A stretch of 64,000 bases of DNA, taken from positions 1-64,000 of the forward strand of contig JAKQUI010000077.1 in assembly GCA_029562645.1 (NCBI GenBank), in the 5' to 3' direction. The translations under genes and the position numbers were made by a program. Each line of letters starts with the position of its first letter. The stretch's first letter is position 1. Positions 46,464 to 55,162 of this stretch are shown piece after piece. The DNA comes from Spirochaetota bacterium (GTDB taxonomy: Bacteria; Spirochaetota; UBA4802; JAKQUI01). The notes under the pieces were generated by a model. The model did not search any database. It was not told the DNA's origin and saw only the letters and a program-made list of their open reading frames with translations.

Positions 46464-47044
46464 GGCTTTCCCCCTTCCCGTTTCAGTAGTTCGCGCGCGA
46501 CCGCCGCGGCGTGCTGGACGGCGACCACCATCGCGCGAGACGATATGGTCGCGCCGGCGATCGCCTGCACCTGGTTGCCGGAGGCGGTCATCTTCACGAG
46601 CTCGATGGGCGTCGCGATCGTCTTTCCCGCAAACTGGGTGATGAACGGCGCCTCGCCCGCCTTGGTTCCCAGGCCCGGCGTTTCCTTATTATCGCCCAGG
46701 CTCACCGCGCCCACCGTGCCGTCGCGCTTGATCCCGATCGTGACCGTCATCGCGCCGGCATAGCCCTTGGGCGCGGCGGAAAAGACATAGCCGACCGTTT
46801 TCCCGTCGCGCATGCCGCGATAGGCGCCGGTGAGCACATGGCCCTCCGGCGCGGCGGTCTTCCAGTCGGCGATCTCCTCGAAGGTCTGCGCCTCCGGAAG
46901 CACCTCTTTCTTCTTCTTCTCCGCGTCCTCGATCTTTCGCTTCTCGATGGGCCCCTTCGTGAGCGCGTTCACGTACGAGAGGCACAGCCCCACCGCGAGG
47001 CACAGCGCCAGAAGCGGTATCGTCGTTTTCACTATATCGCGCAT
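46460..47044 (-). CDS. rnfG: Rnf complex subunit RnfG (covalent FMN)
   Basis: The protein has 194 residues. One N-terminal helix anchors a periplasmic FMN-binding domain. The flavinylation motif is IAGATISSRA, with Thr166 as the expected covalent FMN attachment site; Lys/Glu-rich KRKIEDAEKKKKEV is the stalk. It should accept electrons from RnfD or RnfB through its phosphoester-bound FMN. ApbE encoded at the head of the same operon is the enzyme expected to attach FMN. Confidence 0.94.
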   Translation of the reverse strand: MRDIVKTTIPLLALCLAVGLCLSYVNALTKGPIEKRKIEDAEKKKKEVLPEAQTFEEIADWKTAAPEGHVLTGAYRGMRDGKTVGYVFSAAPKGYAGAMTVTIGIKRDGTVGAVSLGDNKETPGLGTKAGEAPFITQFAGKTIATPIELVKMTASGNQVQAIAGATISSRAMVVAVQHAAAVARELLKREGGKP

Positions 47045-47047
47045 CGC

Positions 47048-48001
47048 TTACGCACCTCCGAAGCTTTTGGGGACCGTGAATTTGTCGATGATGGGCACCG
47101 CGAGGTTCATCAGGAGGATCGAGTAGCACACTCCCTCCGGATAGCCGCCGTAGAGCCGGATGACGCTGGTGAGCAACCCGCACCCCACGCCAAAGATGAT
47201 CTTTCCCTTCCATGTGATGGGCGAGGTCGGATAGTCGGTCGCCATAAAAAACGCCCCCAGCATGAGCCCGCCGGCGAAGAGATGATAGGGCACGTCGCCG
47301 GAAAAAAGCCCCTTGCCGCCCAGCACCCAGGTCATCGCGGCCACCGTGCCGATGAAGGCCAGCGGCGTCTCCAGGGTTATGACGCGGCGGACGACGAGAT
47401 AGGCCGCGCCCACGAGGATGGCCAGCGCCGAGGTCTCGCCGAGGCACCCGGCCACGTTCCCCAGGAAAAGCTGCGCGATCGACGGGGGCGTCGCGCCGGC
47501 CGCCTCCGCGCTCTTGATGATCGCAAGCGGCGTGGCCGACGAAACGGCGTCCACCATCGGCGTCGTCCAGGTGGTCATGAAGACGGGCCAGGAGGCCATG
47601 AGGAAGGCCCGCGCGGCCAGCGCCGGATTGATGAAGTTCATGCCCAGCCCGCCGAAGAGTTGTTTGGCCACGACAATCGCGAACACGCCCCCGATCGCGG
47701 CCACCCACAGCGGAATTCCCGGCGGAAGATTGAACGCAAGGAGCAGGCCCGTCACGGCCGCGCTCAGGTCACCGATAGTTATCGGTTTTTTCATAATTTT
47801 ATTCGATACGAACTCCGCCAGGACGCTCGCGGCCGTCGTCACGGCGATTACCAGCGCCGCGCGCACGCCGAAGAAGTAGACCGCCGCCGCAGTCGCGGGA
47901 ACGAGCGCGATGAGCACGTCCAGCATGATCCGGCGCGCCGTCGCATCGCTCCTGAGGTGGGGCGACGAGCCCGCGATGAGTATGCCCGTTTTCAGTTCCA
48001 C
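47048..48001 (-). CDS. rnfD: Rnf complex subunit RnfD (covalent FMN, membrane)
   Basis: The protein has 317 residues with about nine hydrophobic helices. The flavin site is SSATPL, with Thr157 as the probable covalent FMN attachment site. Other conserved stretches are LGMNFINPALAARAFL and GAFFMATDYPTSP. RnfD is the main ion-translocating membrane subunit in this family (NqrB-like). Three bases separate it from rnfG. Confidence 0.95.
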   Translation of the reverse strand: MELKTGILIAGSSPHLRSDATARRIMLDVLIALVPATAAAVYFFGVRAALVIAVTTAASVLAEFVSNKIMKKPITIGDLSAAVTGLLLAFNLPPGIPLWVAAIGGVFAIVVAKQLFGGLGMNFINPALAARAFLMASWPVFMTTWTTPMVDAVSSATPLAIIKSAEAAGATPPSIAQLFLGNVAGCLGETSALAILVGAAYLVVRRVITLETPLAFIGTVAAMTWVLGGKGLFSGDVPYHLFAGGLMLGAFFMATDYPTSPITWKGKIIFGVGCGLLTSVIRLYGGYPEGVCYSILLMNLAVPIIDKFTVPKSFGGA

Positions 48002-48038
48002 AGTGTAGTCCCCCTTGCGCCGGTTCGCGGCGGCGCCG

Positions 48039-49358
48039 TCATTTCTTCTTTGCGGCCAGTTTTCGCAGCTCGGCCTTGCCGTAGCGGATCGACTGCACCA
48101 GCCGCCGCGCCGACGGGCACACGTACGAGCAGCACCCGCATTCGATGCAGTCGCTCACGTGGTAGTCGTCGGCCATCCGCTCGAACAACCCCCGCTCCAT
48201 GCAGGCGTTCAGATACAGCGGCAGGAGGCCCATGGGACAGGCGGAGACGCAGCGGCCGCACTTGATGCACACGATCTCCGGCTTGAGGGCGACCTCGCGC
48301 GCGCCAAGCGCTAAAAGCGCGTTCGTCTGCTTGATGACCGTATTGTCGAGCGAGAATTGCGCCACGCCCATCATGGGGCCGCCCATGATGATTTTCACGG
48401 GCTCCTCGCGGAAGCCGCCGCAGAATTCAAAGACGTCCTTGAGCGGCGTGCCGATGAGCACCTCGACGTTCTTCGGCGTCGCCATCGCGGAGCCGTCCAC
48501 CGTCACCTTCTTCTTGATGAGCGGCATCCCCGTTTTCACGAACCCCGCGATGAAGGACGCGGTCGTGGTGTTCTGCACCAGCACGCCGATGTCGGACGGA
48601 AGCCCCCCGGCGGGGACCCGCCGCCCCGTGGTCGCGTAGATGAGCTGCTTCTCGCCGCCCTGCGGATAGCGCGTCCGCAGCGTGACGACGTCGATGGCGG
48701 GATCGTCCTTGACCGTGTCGGTGAGGAGGCGGATCGCCTCCGGCTTGTTCGCCTCGATGCCGATGAGCGCCCGCGGGATCTTCGCGAGCTCCATGATGAT
48801 GCGCGCGCCCTCGATGATTCCGCCGGGGTTCTCCATCATCTCGCGATAGTCCGAGGTGATGTAGGGTTCGCACTCGGCGCCGTTTAAGACGAGGATGTCG
48901 ATTTTCTTGTCGGCCGGGGGCGAGAGCTTGACCGCCGTGGGGAAGCCCGCGCCGCCGAGCCCCACGATGCCCGATTCGCGGATCGCCTTTATGAGCGACT
49001 CGCGGTCGGTCGCGGGCGGGCGAATGTCGGGACAGGTCTCCTGCGCGCCATCGGTCTCGATCTCGACCGATACCACCTCCACGCCGCCGGCGTAGAGGAT
49101 GGGACGCACGTCGGCCACGGTCCCCGACGCGCTCGCATGGATGGGCGAGGAGATGAAGGCGTCGTTGTCGCCGATCTTCTGGCCCACCGTGACGCGATCG
49201 CCCTTCTGGACGAGCGGGGCGCACGGCGCGCCGATGTGCTGCACCATCGGGATGATGATCCGCGCGGGGACGCCCATGGCCTCGGTCGCGCAGTTCTCCG
49301 TGTGCTTGTTGTGCGGGGCCGCGATCCCGCCCCGAAACGCCTTCATCGCCTTGCCCAT
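48039..49358 (-). CDS. rnfC: Rnf complex subunit RnfC (NADH dehydrogenase-like)
   Basis: The protein has 439 residues. The start at 49358 is preceded by AGAGGT and excludes 11 residues of a longer frame. The N-terminal half binds FMN/NADH (GLGGAGFPTAVKLSPP, then NGAECEPYIT), as in NuoF-like proteins, and the C-terminal half has two 4Fe-4S sites, CIKCGRCVSACP and CIECGCCSYVCP. RnfC is the soluble part that reduces or oxidises NAD. It begins the rnf genes after apbE, with a 4-base gap. Confidence 0.94.
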   Translation of the reverse strand: MGKAMKAFRGGIAAPHNKHTENCATEAMGVPARIIIPMVQHIGAPCAPLVQKGDRVTVGQKIGDNDAFISSPIHASASGTVADVRPILYAGGVEVVSVEIETDGAQETCPDIRPPATDRESLIKAIRESGIVGLGGAGFPTAVKLSPPADKKIDILVLNGAECEPYITSDYREMMENPGGIIEGARIIMELAKIPRALIGIEANKPEAIRLLTDTVKDDPAIDVVTLRTRYPQGGEKQLIYATTGRRVPAGGLPSDIGVLVQNTTTASFIAGFVKTGMPLIKKKVTVDGSAMATPKNVEVLIGTPLKDVFEFCGGFREEPVKIIMGGPMMGVAQFSLDNTVIKQTNALLALGAREVALKPEIVCIKCGRCVSACPMGLLPLYLNACMERGLFERMADDYHVSDCIECGCCSYVCPSARRLVQSIRYGKAELRKLAAKKK

Positions 49359-49362
49359 TCGT

Positions 49363-50451
49363 TCACCTCTGCCGCGCGGGTCCGGCCGCATCCGGCCCGA
49401 CCCGGTATCGATATTCCACGCGATACGTTCCCTCCGGCGCGGTGAGGGTAAACCTTCCCCGCAATCCCTCGGTCACGATCACCGTTCCGTCAGTTGTTAT
49501 GCACACGGCCTCGACGCCGGGACGCCGTTGTATCAGGCCGATCCCCTTCGACGCACCCAACACGAACACGGCGGTCGAGAGGGCGTCGCTCTCCTCGGCG
49601 GACGGCGCGATCACGGACGCGCTCGACAGTCCCGAGTCCGCCGGGTATCCCGTGCGCGGGTCGATGATATGCGAATACCGCCTCCCGCCGGCAACAAAAA
49701 AACGCTCGTATCCGCCCGAGGTCGACACCGAATTGTCCGCGAGCGAGAGATAGCCGATGTAGCTGCCCCGCTCCCTCCCGGGGTCCTGAACGCCAATGTT
49801 CCACGGACGACCGTCAGGGCGCGAACCCAGGAGGCCGATGTTACCCCCGATGTCGATGATGGCGGAGCGCACCCCGCGCGCTCGGTACAGCGCGAGGATC
49901 ACGTCGCTCGCGTAACCCTTCGCGATCCCGCCCAGATCGGCCATTTGGCCGCGCCGGGCGAGCCGTGCGGTCCGCCGGTCGCGGTCCACCGAGAGATCGC
50001 GGTACGAGGCGAGCCGCACGAGCGACGCGATCTCCGCGGGCGGCGGCACATCGGGCCTGTCTGCGGTCACCTTCCAGCGACGCACCAGCGGGCCCACCAT
50101 GATATTGAAGGCGCCGTCGCTTATCCGCGAGAACTCGAGCGAGCGCTCCAAGAGCCCGATCGCCTCCGGCCCGAGCGTTACCTGCGGCCCGCCCGACGAG
50201 CGGTTGAGCCGCGAAATGTCGCTCGCGGCGTCGTGAAAGCTCAGCGCCGCCTCGAGCGCCCGCAGACGTTCGACGGCCTCGCGCGCGGCGGTTTCGGCGG
50301 AGGGGCCGTAGACCGTCTGCCGGACGACGGTCCCCATCACAAAGTCGACGGTTTCGTGCGGACGCTCGCGGCACGCGGCCAGAAGCGCGCCGCATACAGC
50401 GAGCGCGATTGCGGCGCAGGCCGCCCGCGACAGTCGTTTCGTGCCGCGCAT
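49363..50451 (-). CDS. apbE: FAD:protein FMN transferase lipoprotein (ApbE)
   Basis: The protein has 362 residues from ATG 50451 (AGGTGG upstream). The signal ends in a lipobox ALLAAC (Cys27), so the enzyme is anchored in the periplasmic space. Family motifs are FVMGTVVRQTVY, GQMADLGGIAKGYASD and GGYERFF, with SHIIDPRTGYP, the Mg/FAD-binding block. ApbE splits FAD and attaches FMN to Thr of RnfG and RnfD. Operon position directly before rnfC fits that role. Confidence 0.93.
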   Translation of the reverse strand: MRGTKRLSRAACAAIALAVCGALLAACRERPHETVDFVMGTVVRQTVYGPSAETAAREAVERLRALEAALSFHDAASDISRLNRSSGGPQVTLGPEAIGLLERSLEFSRISDGAFNIMVGPLVRRWKVTADRPDVPPPAEIASLVRLASYRDLSVDRDRRTARLARRGQMADLGGIAKGYASDVILALYRARGVRSAIIDIGGNIGLLGSRPDGRPWNIGVQDPGRERGSYIGYLSLADNSVSTSGGYERFFVAGGRRYSHIIDPRTGYPADSGLSSASVIAPSAEESDALSTAVFVLGASKGIGLIQRRPGVEAVCITTDGTVIVTEGLRGRFTLTAPEGTYRVEYRYRVGPDAAGPARQR

Positions 50452-50549
50452 CAACACCACCTGTTACAATACAGTCCGTACGACCTTGTAATTAGATGCC
50501 GGCATTTCATCAAGCGAAAAAGCGGGCATGCGCGCATTCGAACGGTCCC

Positions 50550-50828
50550 TCAGCCGCACCGCAGGTGCGCAACCGCAAAGAGCACGGCGACGCTGAAGGC
50601 CGCGAGCGCGACTCCAAGGACCAGAAGCAGGATCACGGCGAAGAGCGCCATTTCGAGATTGCGGCCCCGACGCTTCATCGCGGTGTCGATGCGAAAGGCG
50701 AGGAAGACGCCCGCCGCAGCGCCCGCGAAGAGCAGGCAGGCGAAGAGCGCGACGGCGGCGAGAATCACGACGGCATTGTACCGCGCCGCGCTCTCCATGA
50801 TGAATGCCGGCAGGAGCGTTTCGATCAT
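50550..50828 (-). CDS. Small two-helix membrane protein
   Basis: The protein has 92 residues and starts at 50828 with GGAGG 8 bases upstream; longer frames are unsupported. Two hydrophobic helices (VVILAAVALFACLLFAGAA and ALFAVILLLVLGVALAAF) flank a basic loop (RIDTAMKRRGRN). No family is recognised. It lies 98 bases upstream of apbE on the same strand and could be the first gene of that transcript. Confidence 0.55.
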   Translation of the reverse strand: MIETLLPAFIMESAARYNAVVILAAVALFACLLFAGAAAGVFLAFRIDTAMKRRGRNLEMALFAVILLLVLGVALAAFSVAVLFAVAHLRCG

Positions 50829-50995
50829 CGCAGGAACCTCCGCGTCATGATGATCGATTTCGCTGCCCGGCGCCAATTCTCCGTATGAACACGAAGAAAT
50901 GTTGCGATGCGCATTTCGCCCGTGATCCGTGCGTAAGGACGAATGCAATGGCGAGTGATTGTACTCCCATGTCCGAAAGCCTCAACGTCCCCCGG

Positions 50996-51901
50996 CTATA
51001 TCATCCCCTTGAAGTCGAGCCCCCGGTAGCATACGAGGTGGTGCTGCGTTTGCACGAGCGGCCGTTTCGGCGCCCAGAAGGTGTCGATAACGAACCTGAT
51101 GATCTCCACCTTCTGCGATTCGGTGAACGGATGGACATTCGGATAGAGCAGGATCATCCAGACGACCTTCATAAATTTTTCGAAATCGCCCACGAAAAAA
51201 TTGACGGAGCTCGTGGAGATGAGGATCTGCGAATCGTCAAAAACCCGCGATCGCTCCAGTTCCCGTTTCAGGACCGGCAGGCTTTGATTGTTGCGAATGC
51301 CGAAAAATTTCCCCGCGAAATGGTTGTACAGCCAGGTCGTGGTGTGTGTGTCGCGGCTCGTGTTCGCCATGAGCACGGCGTGGATGGCGCCCCGCGGGGC
51401 GAGGACCGTGCGGAACAGCGTTTCGAACAACGGGAGCCATGTCGATTCTTCGCAGTAATAGAGGGAATGATGCATCGTGATGAGGTCGACCTTCCTGCCG
51501 TGCATCCACGTCGAGCGAAGCCGGCCGGGGAAGCCCGGCGTCTCGATGAAGTCCAGGTAGCTCCCCTGCATGGTGAACACGTGGTCGGTGTACTGCCGCT
51601 GGATCCGTTCCTCGACGATATCGAGCGCATGCCGCTCGATATCCATCAGGTATAATCCCCCCCGGAACGCGGTCTCGAGGATCCGGAACTGCGGCTCGCT
51701 GCTCGATCCCAGCGAGAGGGCGCGCATCTTCCGCGCCTGCGGCAACGCGCGGTGCAGCGTCCGAATGACGCTCGCGAGCCGCTCCCCGATATCGACCTTG
51801 TCATTGCTGTTGTATGACCAGATATCGTCTTCATCGGCCATGTCCGTTTCCGCGGCCCTGAGGCCGGCATCGACGAGCCGCGTTGTTTCGTTTCGGTTCA
51901 T
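50996..51901 (-). CDS. SAM-dependent methyltransferase-like protein
   Basis: The protein has 301 residues from ATG 51901. A Rossmann-like start with MRALSLGSSSEPQFRILE, then YLMDIERHALDIVEER, matches class I SAM-binding folds (GxGxxx-like motif I and acidic motif II). The block VDLITMHHSLYYCEES corresponds to motif IV. The C-terminal third has no further match. Substrate is unknown. A longer TTG start at 51940 is less likely. It may be co-transcribed with the DUF1554-type gene 7 bases upstream. Confidence 0.65.
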   Translation of the reverse strand: MNRNETTRLVDAGLRAAETDMADEDDIWSYNSNDKVDIGERLASVIRTLHRALPQARKMRALSLGSSSEPQFRILETAFRGGLYLMDIERHALDIVEERIQRQYTDHVFTMQGSYLDFIETPGFPGRLRSTWMHGRKVDLITMHHSLYYCEESTWLPLFETLFRTVLAPRGAIHAVLMANTSRDTHTTTWLYNHFAGKFFGIRNNQSLPVLKRELERSRVFDDSQILISTSSVNFFVGDFEKFMKVVWMILLYPNVHPFTESQKVEIIRFVIDTFWAPKRPLVQTQHHLVCYRGLDFKGMI

Positions 51902-51908
51902 GCGGCGT

Positions 51909-53465
51909 TTACGTGCTCCTTGATTTTCTGACAATGACAATCACGACAATCGCCGCCAGGGCGATGCCGACGACGCCGATCATGATGGCCAGCAATGAAG
52001 CCGAATGCGACGGAGGGAACCGCAGATATGCCGTGAGCACGGACGCGGGCTCGGGCCCGTAGGCGGCGCACAGGAGGTACGCATTTTGCGTGCAGGCGAT
52101 TTCCCGTTGCGACAGCCAGCCATTGCCCGTCAGCATCATCGATCCGGTCCAGCCTTTCGAAGCGGCACGTTGATCATCAATTGTCGTCTTCCAGGCAGGA
52201 ACCCACGTAGCAGGAATTGGTCCGGGAGGAAAAATATAACTATAAAAGTTGCCGCAATTCTTTGCGTTTGCTTTATAGTTCCCTGTTGCATCGCAGCCGG
52301 ACCAAAAAGTCGTATTTTTGCTTCCCTGGTCAACCAGCGTTTCAAGCGACATTCGCAGCTTGCCGTTTACCAAATCCTCCCAATTCTGCGCGATGAGCGC
52401 TCCCCCGGGGGTGGTTACGGGAAGGTGTTTGGGGATTCCATACACCTCAGGCATGGTATGAACCGATACGCTACCGCTTTTGCAGATAAATGCGGTGTAC
52501 GGGGCGTCCAGCCCGGAGACGTTTCCCATGGCCGCGCATTTCGCATCCGTTCCGTCGGGCCCCCCCATATCGCCATTATACAGGCCGGCGCTGTAGAGGA
52601 CGACGCGGTACGAGCAGAGCACGCTCACATTTGTCACGTCCCGTGTCGCCTTTCCGCCGCCATTGATGACGCGGCAGGGCCGTATCCCGGGCTGAGACCT
52701 GATGGTCACGGTATAATTCGAGTCCTTTACCACGGGATCGTGGAAGGTGAAGTTCCCGTTCGCGTCCATGAGAATGTCGTCGCCGGCATTGTTCTGGAGA
52801 ATGATGCTTCCTTCTTTGAGGCCGCGCACCGTCCCGCTGATCTTGTATGATATGGTCGAGCAGTTCACGTCGAGCTCCACGGGCCCGTTCACCGGGCCTT
52901 CCGCGTTATTGACGGTGCAGGACTGAATAGTCGGCTTGGAATCGACGGTGACCCGGTATCGTCCCCCCTTTACAATGGGCAGGTTAAAGACATGGGACCC
53001 ATCGGAATCGATTTCAAGTGTGTCGATGCCGTTGTTGGCGAGAGTGAGCTTTCCCGCGAGGCCGCGCACCGTGACGCGCACCGGGTAGCTTTTATAGGAG
53101 CAGACCACCACGATGTCCGTCACCTCGGACAGCGCGGTCCCGCTGGCATTATATACGCCGCATTCGGGCCCGTCGGGCTGCTTGCGTATGGTCACACGGT
53201 ATTCGCCGCCCCGCTGTATCGGCGTCGCGAATTTGAACGGGCCGTCGCCGCGTATGGTAAGATCGTCCCCGTTGTTGTTCTGGAGAACGAGCGAGCCGGA
53301 AAGCCCGCTCACGCTTCCCCCGATCGCGTTCTCCGCATCCGCGACGGCCCGGGAGTCCTGCCCGCCGTCGCGTGTGTCGTGATCGGCGCACACCATCAGC
53401 ATGGACAAAAACGTCAGTATAACGATAACCGGAACGGCGCAGTACGTGATGATGGATTTTTTCAT
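51909..53465 (-). CDS. Surface-type protein with three internal repeats and DUF1554-like domain
   Basis: The protein has 518 residues. A signal peptide is followed by three repeats of about 75 residues (49-124, 128-203, 208-285), each with GLxGxLxLxNNxxDxLxI, FxxPIxxGxxYxVTI and a closing VxCS. Residues about 286-470 fit DUF1554, including YNGDMGGPDGTDAKC and several paired Cys, a domain known from Leptospira secreted proteins. The C-terminus has one membrane helix (about 488-512) and a basic tail, so the protein is probably anchored by its end. Function is unknown; ligand binding or surface display is the usual guess. Confidence 0.75.
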   Translation of the reverse strand: MKKSIITYCAVPVIVILTFLSMLMVCADHDTRDGGQDSRAVADAENAIGGSVSGLSGSLVLQNNNGDDLTIRGDGPFKFATPIQRGGEYRVTIRKQPDGPECGVYNASGTALSEVTDIVVVCSYKSYPVRVTVRGLAGKLTLANNGIDTLEIDSDGSHVFNLPIVKGGRYRVTVDSKPTIQSCTVNNAEGPVNGPVELDVNCSTISYKISGTVRGLKEGSIILQNNAGDDILMDANGNFTFHDPVVKDSNYTVTIRSQPGIRPCRVINGGGKATRDVTNVSVLCSYRVVLYSAGLYNGDMGGPDGTDAKCAAMGNVSGLDAPYTAFICKSGSVSVHTMPEVYGIPKHLPVTTPGGALIAQNWEDLVNGKLRMSLETLVDQGSKNTTFWSGCDATGNYKANAKNCGNFYSYIFPPGPIPATWVPAWKTTIDDQRAASKGWTGSMMLTGNGWLSQREIACTQNAYLLCAAYGPEPASVLTAYLRFPPSHSASLLAIMIGVVGIALAAIVVIVIVRKSRST

Positions 53466-53632
53466 TTAATGAGCCCCGTCGATAGTAGACAAATTGCTAA
53501 GCTCAATGTCATCACGAGCGAAGCGATGACACTCTGCATAAATAGCGTAGCGGTGCGGTTAAATACGTCAATGCTATTTTCACGCACTGATTACGCTTGA
53601 CTCGGGTGAGCGGGATGCAATACGTTTGCGAC

Positions 53633-54586
53633 ATGAAAACTCTATCAATATTTTTCTTCGTGTTCCTTGCGCTGCCGGCGCCGATGATGGCGCACATGGG
53701 ACCCACGTACGACTGCAACCCCATCAGCTGCATGTCCCGCACCTGCATGCCCATCATCGGCCGGTTCGTCTGTCTCGGTGAGAAGGCGAAGGTGGGCGCT
53801 ACCTCCGCATGCTTCGCCAAGGGATCGTTGAAATACTACGAGACGGGCCAGCTCATGAGCGGCACCATGGAACGAGATCGTCGTTTTATGTTTTCCAGCC
53901 GTAATTGCAGTGTAATATTCGGCAGCCATATCATTTTCCACCGCAACGGGACGCCTATGAACGGGCACGCGACCGGGGAAAGCTGGTATATTGACCTCGA
54001 TGGGAAACGAGTCGCGATCTATGATCGATTCCAGCTTCATGAAAACGGCATGGTCCGGTTTTGTTTTTTCAAGGAAAGGAGAAAGACGCAGCCGCAGGCG
54101 ATACGCGTACGGGGAACACGATATGACTACCCCGAAATACGAACCCCGTATGCACTGTTCTACGATGACGGATCGATCAAGGGCCTCACGCTCCTGGAGG
54201 ACGCTTCGCTGTTCTTCAATACCGGGCGTCATGACGTTGAGAAGGACACGTCGGTGATTTTTCGGCGGACCGGCGAGGTGTTCGCCCTGCGTTCATCAAA
54301 ATACAATCAAAAAACGTCAGACAACCATTATGTGTCATTCAGCGATTATCAAAAAGGAGTGGCCGATTTTCATGGCATCTTCGCTTACCAGTTGCCTAAA
54401 ACTATTACCGTACGTCACAAAGACGTCGACATCCTATCCGGGAACTCGGAAACGGTTGTTTTCGTGCGCTATGCGGACCCGGCGCACAAACGAATAAAAT
54501 CGATATTGTTTATTGACGATTTGAAGGTCGAAATCAATAAGAAACCAATCGACTGTACCGCCTTCGAGTGGTACGCCGTCGAGTAA
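53633..54586 (+). CDS. Exported protein of unknown function
   Basis: The protein has 317 residues from ATG 53633, or 323 from ATG 53615. A signal peptide ([17 protein letters not shown]) is followed by a Cys-rich start ([14 protein letters not shown]) and MORN-like turns ([17 protein letters not shown]). The rest is beta-rich without recognisable catalytic sites. It is divergent from the DUF1554-type gene and is followed 31 bases later by an ORF6N gene. Confidence 0.6.
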   Translation: MKTLSIFFFVFLALPAPMMAHMGPTYDCNPISCMSRTCMPIIGRFVCLGEKAKVGATSACFAKGSLKYYETGQLMSGTMERDRRFMFSSRNCSVIFGSHIIFHRNGTPMNGHATGESWYIDLDGKRVAIYDRFQLHENGMVRFCFFKERRKTQPQAIRVRGTRYDYPEIRTPYALFYDDGSIKGLTLLEDASLFFNTGRHDVEKDTSVIFRRTGEVFALRSSKYNQKTSDNHYVSFSDYQKGVADFHGIFAYQLPKTITVRHKDVDILSGNSETVVFVRYADPAHKRIKSILFIDDLKVEINKKPIDCTAFEWYAVE

Positions 54587-54617
54587 CCGGCTTCTTTGGA
54601 ACAGTGCCAGGACCGTC

Positions 54618-55148
54618 ATGAAAACCGACGAACAGATCGCGAACACGATATACACAATTCGAGGCCACAAGGTAATGCTGGACCGTGACCGTGCGGAGCT
54701 CTACGAGGTGGAGACCCGGTCGCTCAATCAGGCGGTGAAGCGGAACATCTCCCGTTTTCCGGGTGATTTCATGTTTCAATTAACGAAGGATGAATATGAT
54801 TCTTTAAGATCACAATTTGTGATCTTAAAGAAAACCGAGAAACCTCAAACGGGCAAGCACACGAAATACCTTCCGTACGCCTTCACCGAGCAGGGCGTGG
54901 CCATGCTCTCTAGCGTATTGAGCAGCGAGCGCGCGATCCAGGTGAACATCCAGATCATGCGCATGTTCACACGCCTTCGCGCCATGCTCTCGACGCACGA
55001 GGACCTGCGTCGCAAGATCGAAAGCATGGAAAAGAAATACGACGAACAGTTTGGCATCGTCTTCCGCGCCATCAAGCGGCTCCTTTCCGATGACGCGAAA
55101 CCCAAGCGAAAAATCGGATTCGTGAATACCACCGAAAAGAACACATAA
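54618..55148 (+). CDS. ORF6N-domain (KilA-N-like) protein
   Basis: The protein has 176 residues. The ORF6N domain covers about 1-90: [34 protein letters not shown] and [13 protein letters not shown] are the family blocks. A coiled-coil C-terminus follows ([20 protein letters not shown]). ORF6N proteins are phage- and plasmid-derived DNA-binding proteins; their role in chromosomes is mostly unknown. It lies 14 bases before acsC on the same strand, so it is likely co-transcribed with it. It could be a local regulator or a passenger. Confidence 0.85.
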   Translation: MKTDEQIANTIYTIRGHKVMLDRDRAELYEVETRSLNQAVKRNISRFPGDFMFQLTKDEYDSLRSQFVILKKTEKPQTGKHTKYLPYAFTEQGVAMLSSVLSSERAIQVNIQIMRMFTRLRAMLSTHEDLRRKIESMEKKYDEQFGIVFRAIKRLLSDDAKPKRKIGFVNTTEKNT

Positions 55149-55162
55149 CCAGGAGAAATCAC

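Noticed and set aside
46511-48265. 584-codon plus-strand frame across rnfG, rnfD and rnfC
   Set aside because: It crosses three well-supported genes on the other strand and is Arg/His-rich, a typical shadow.
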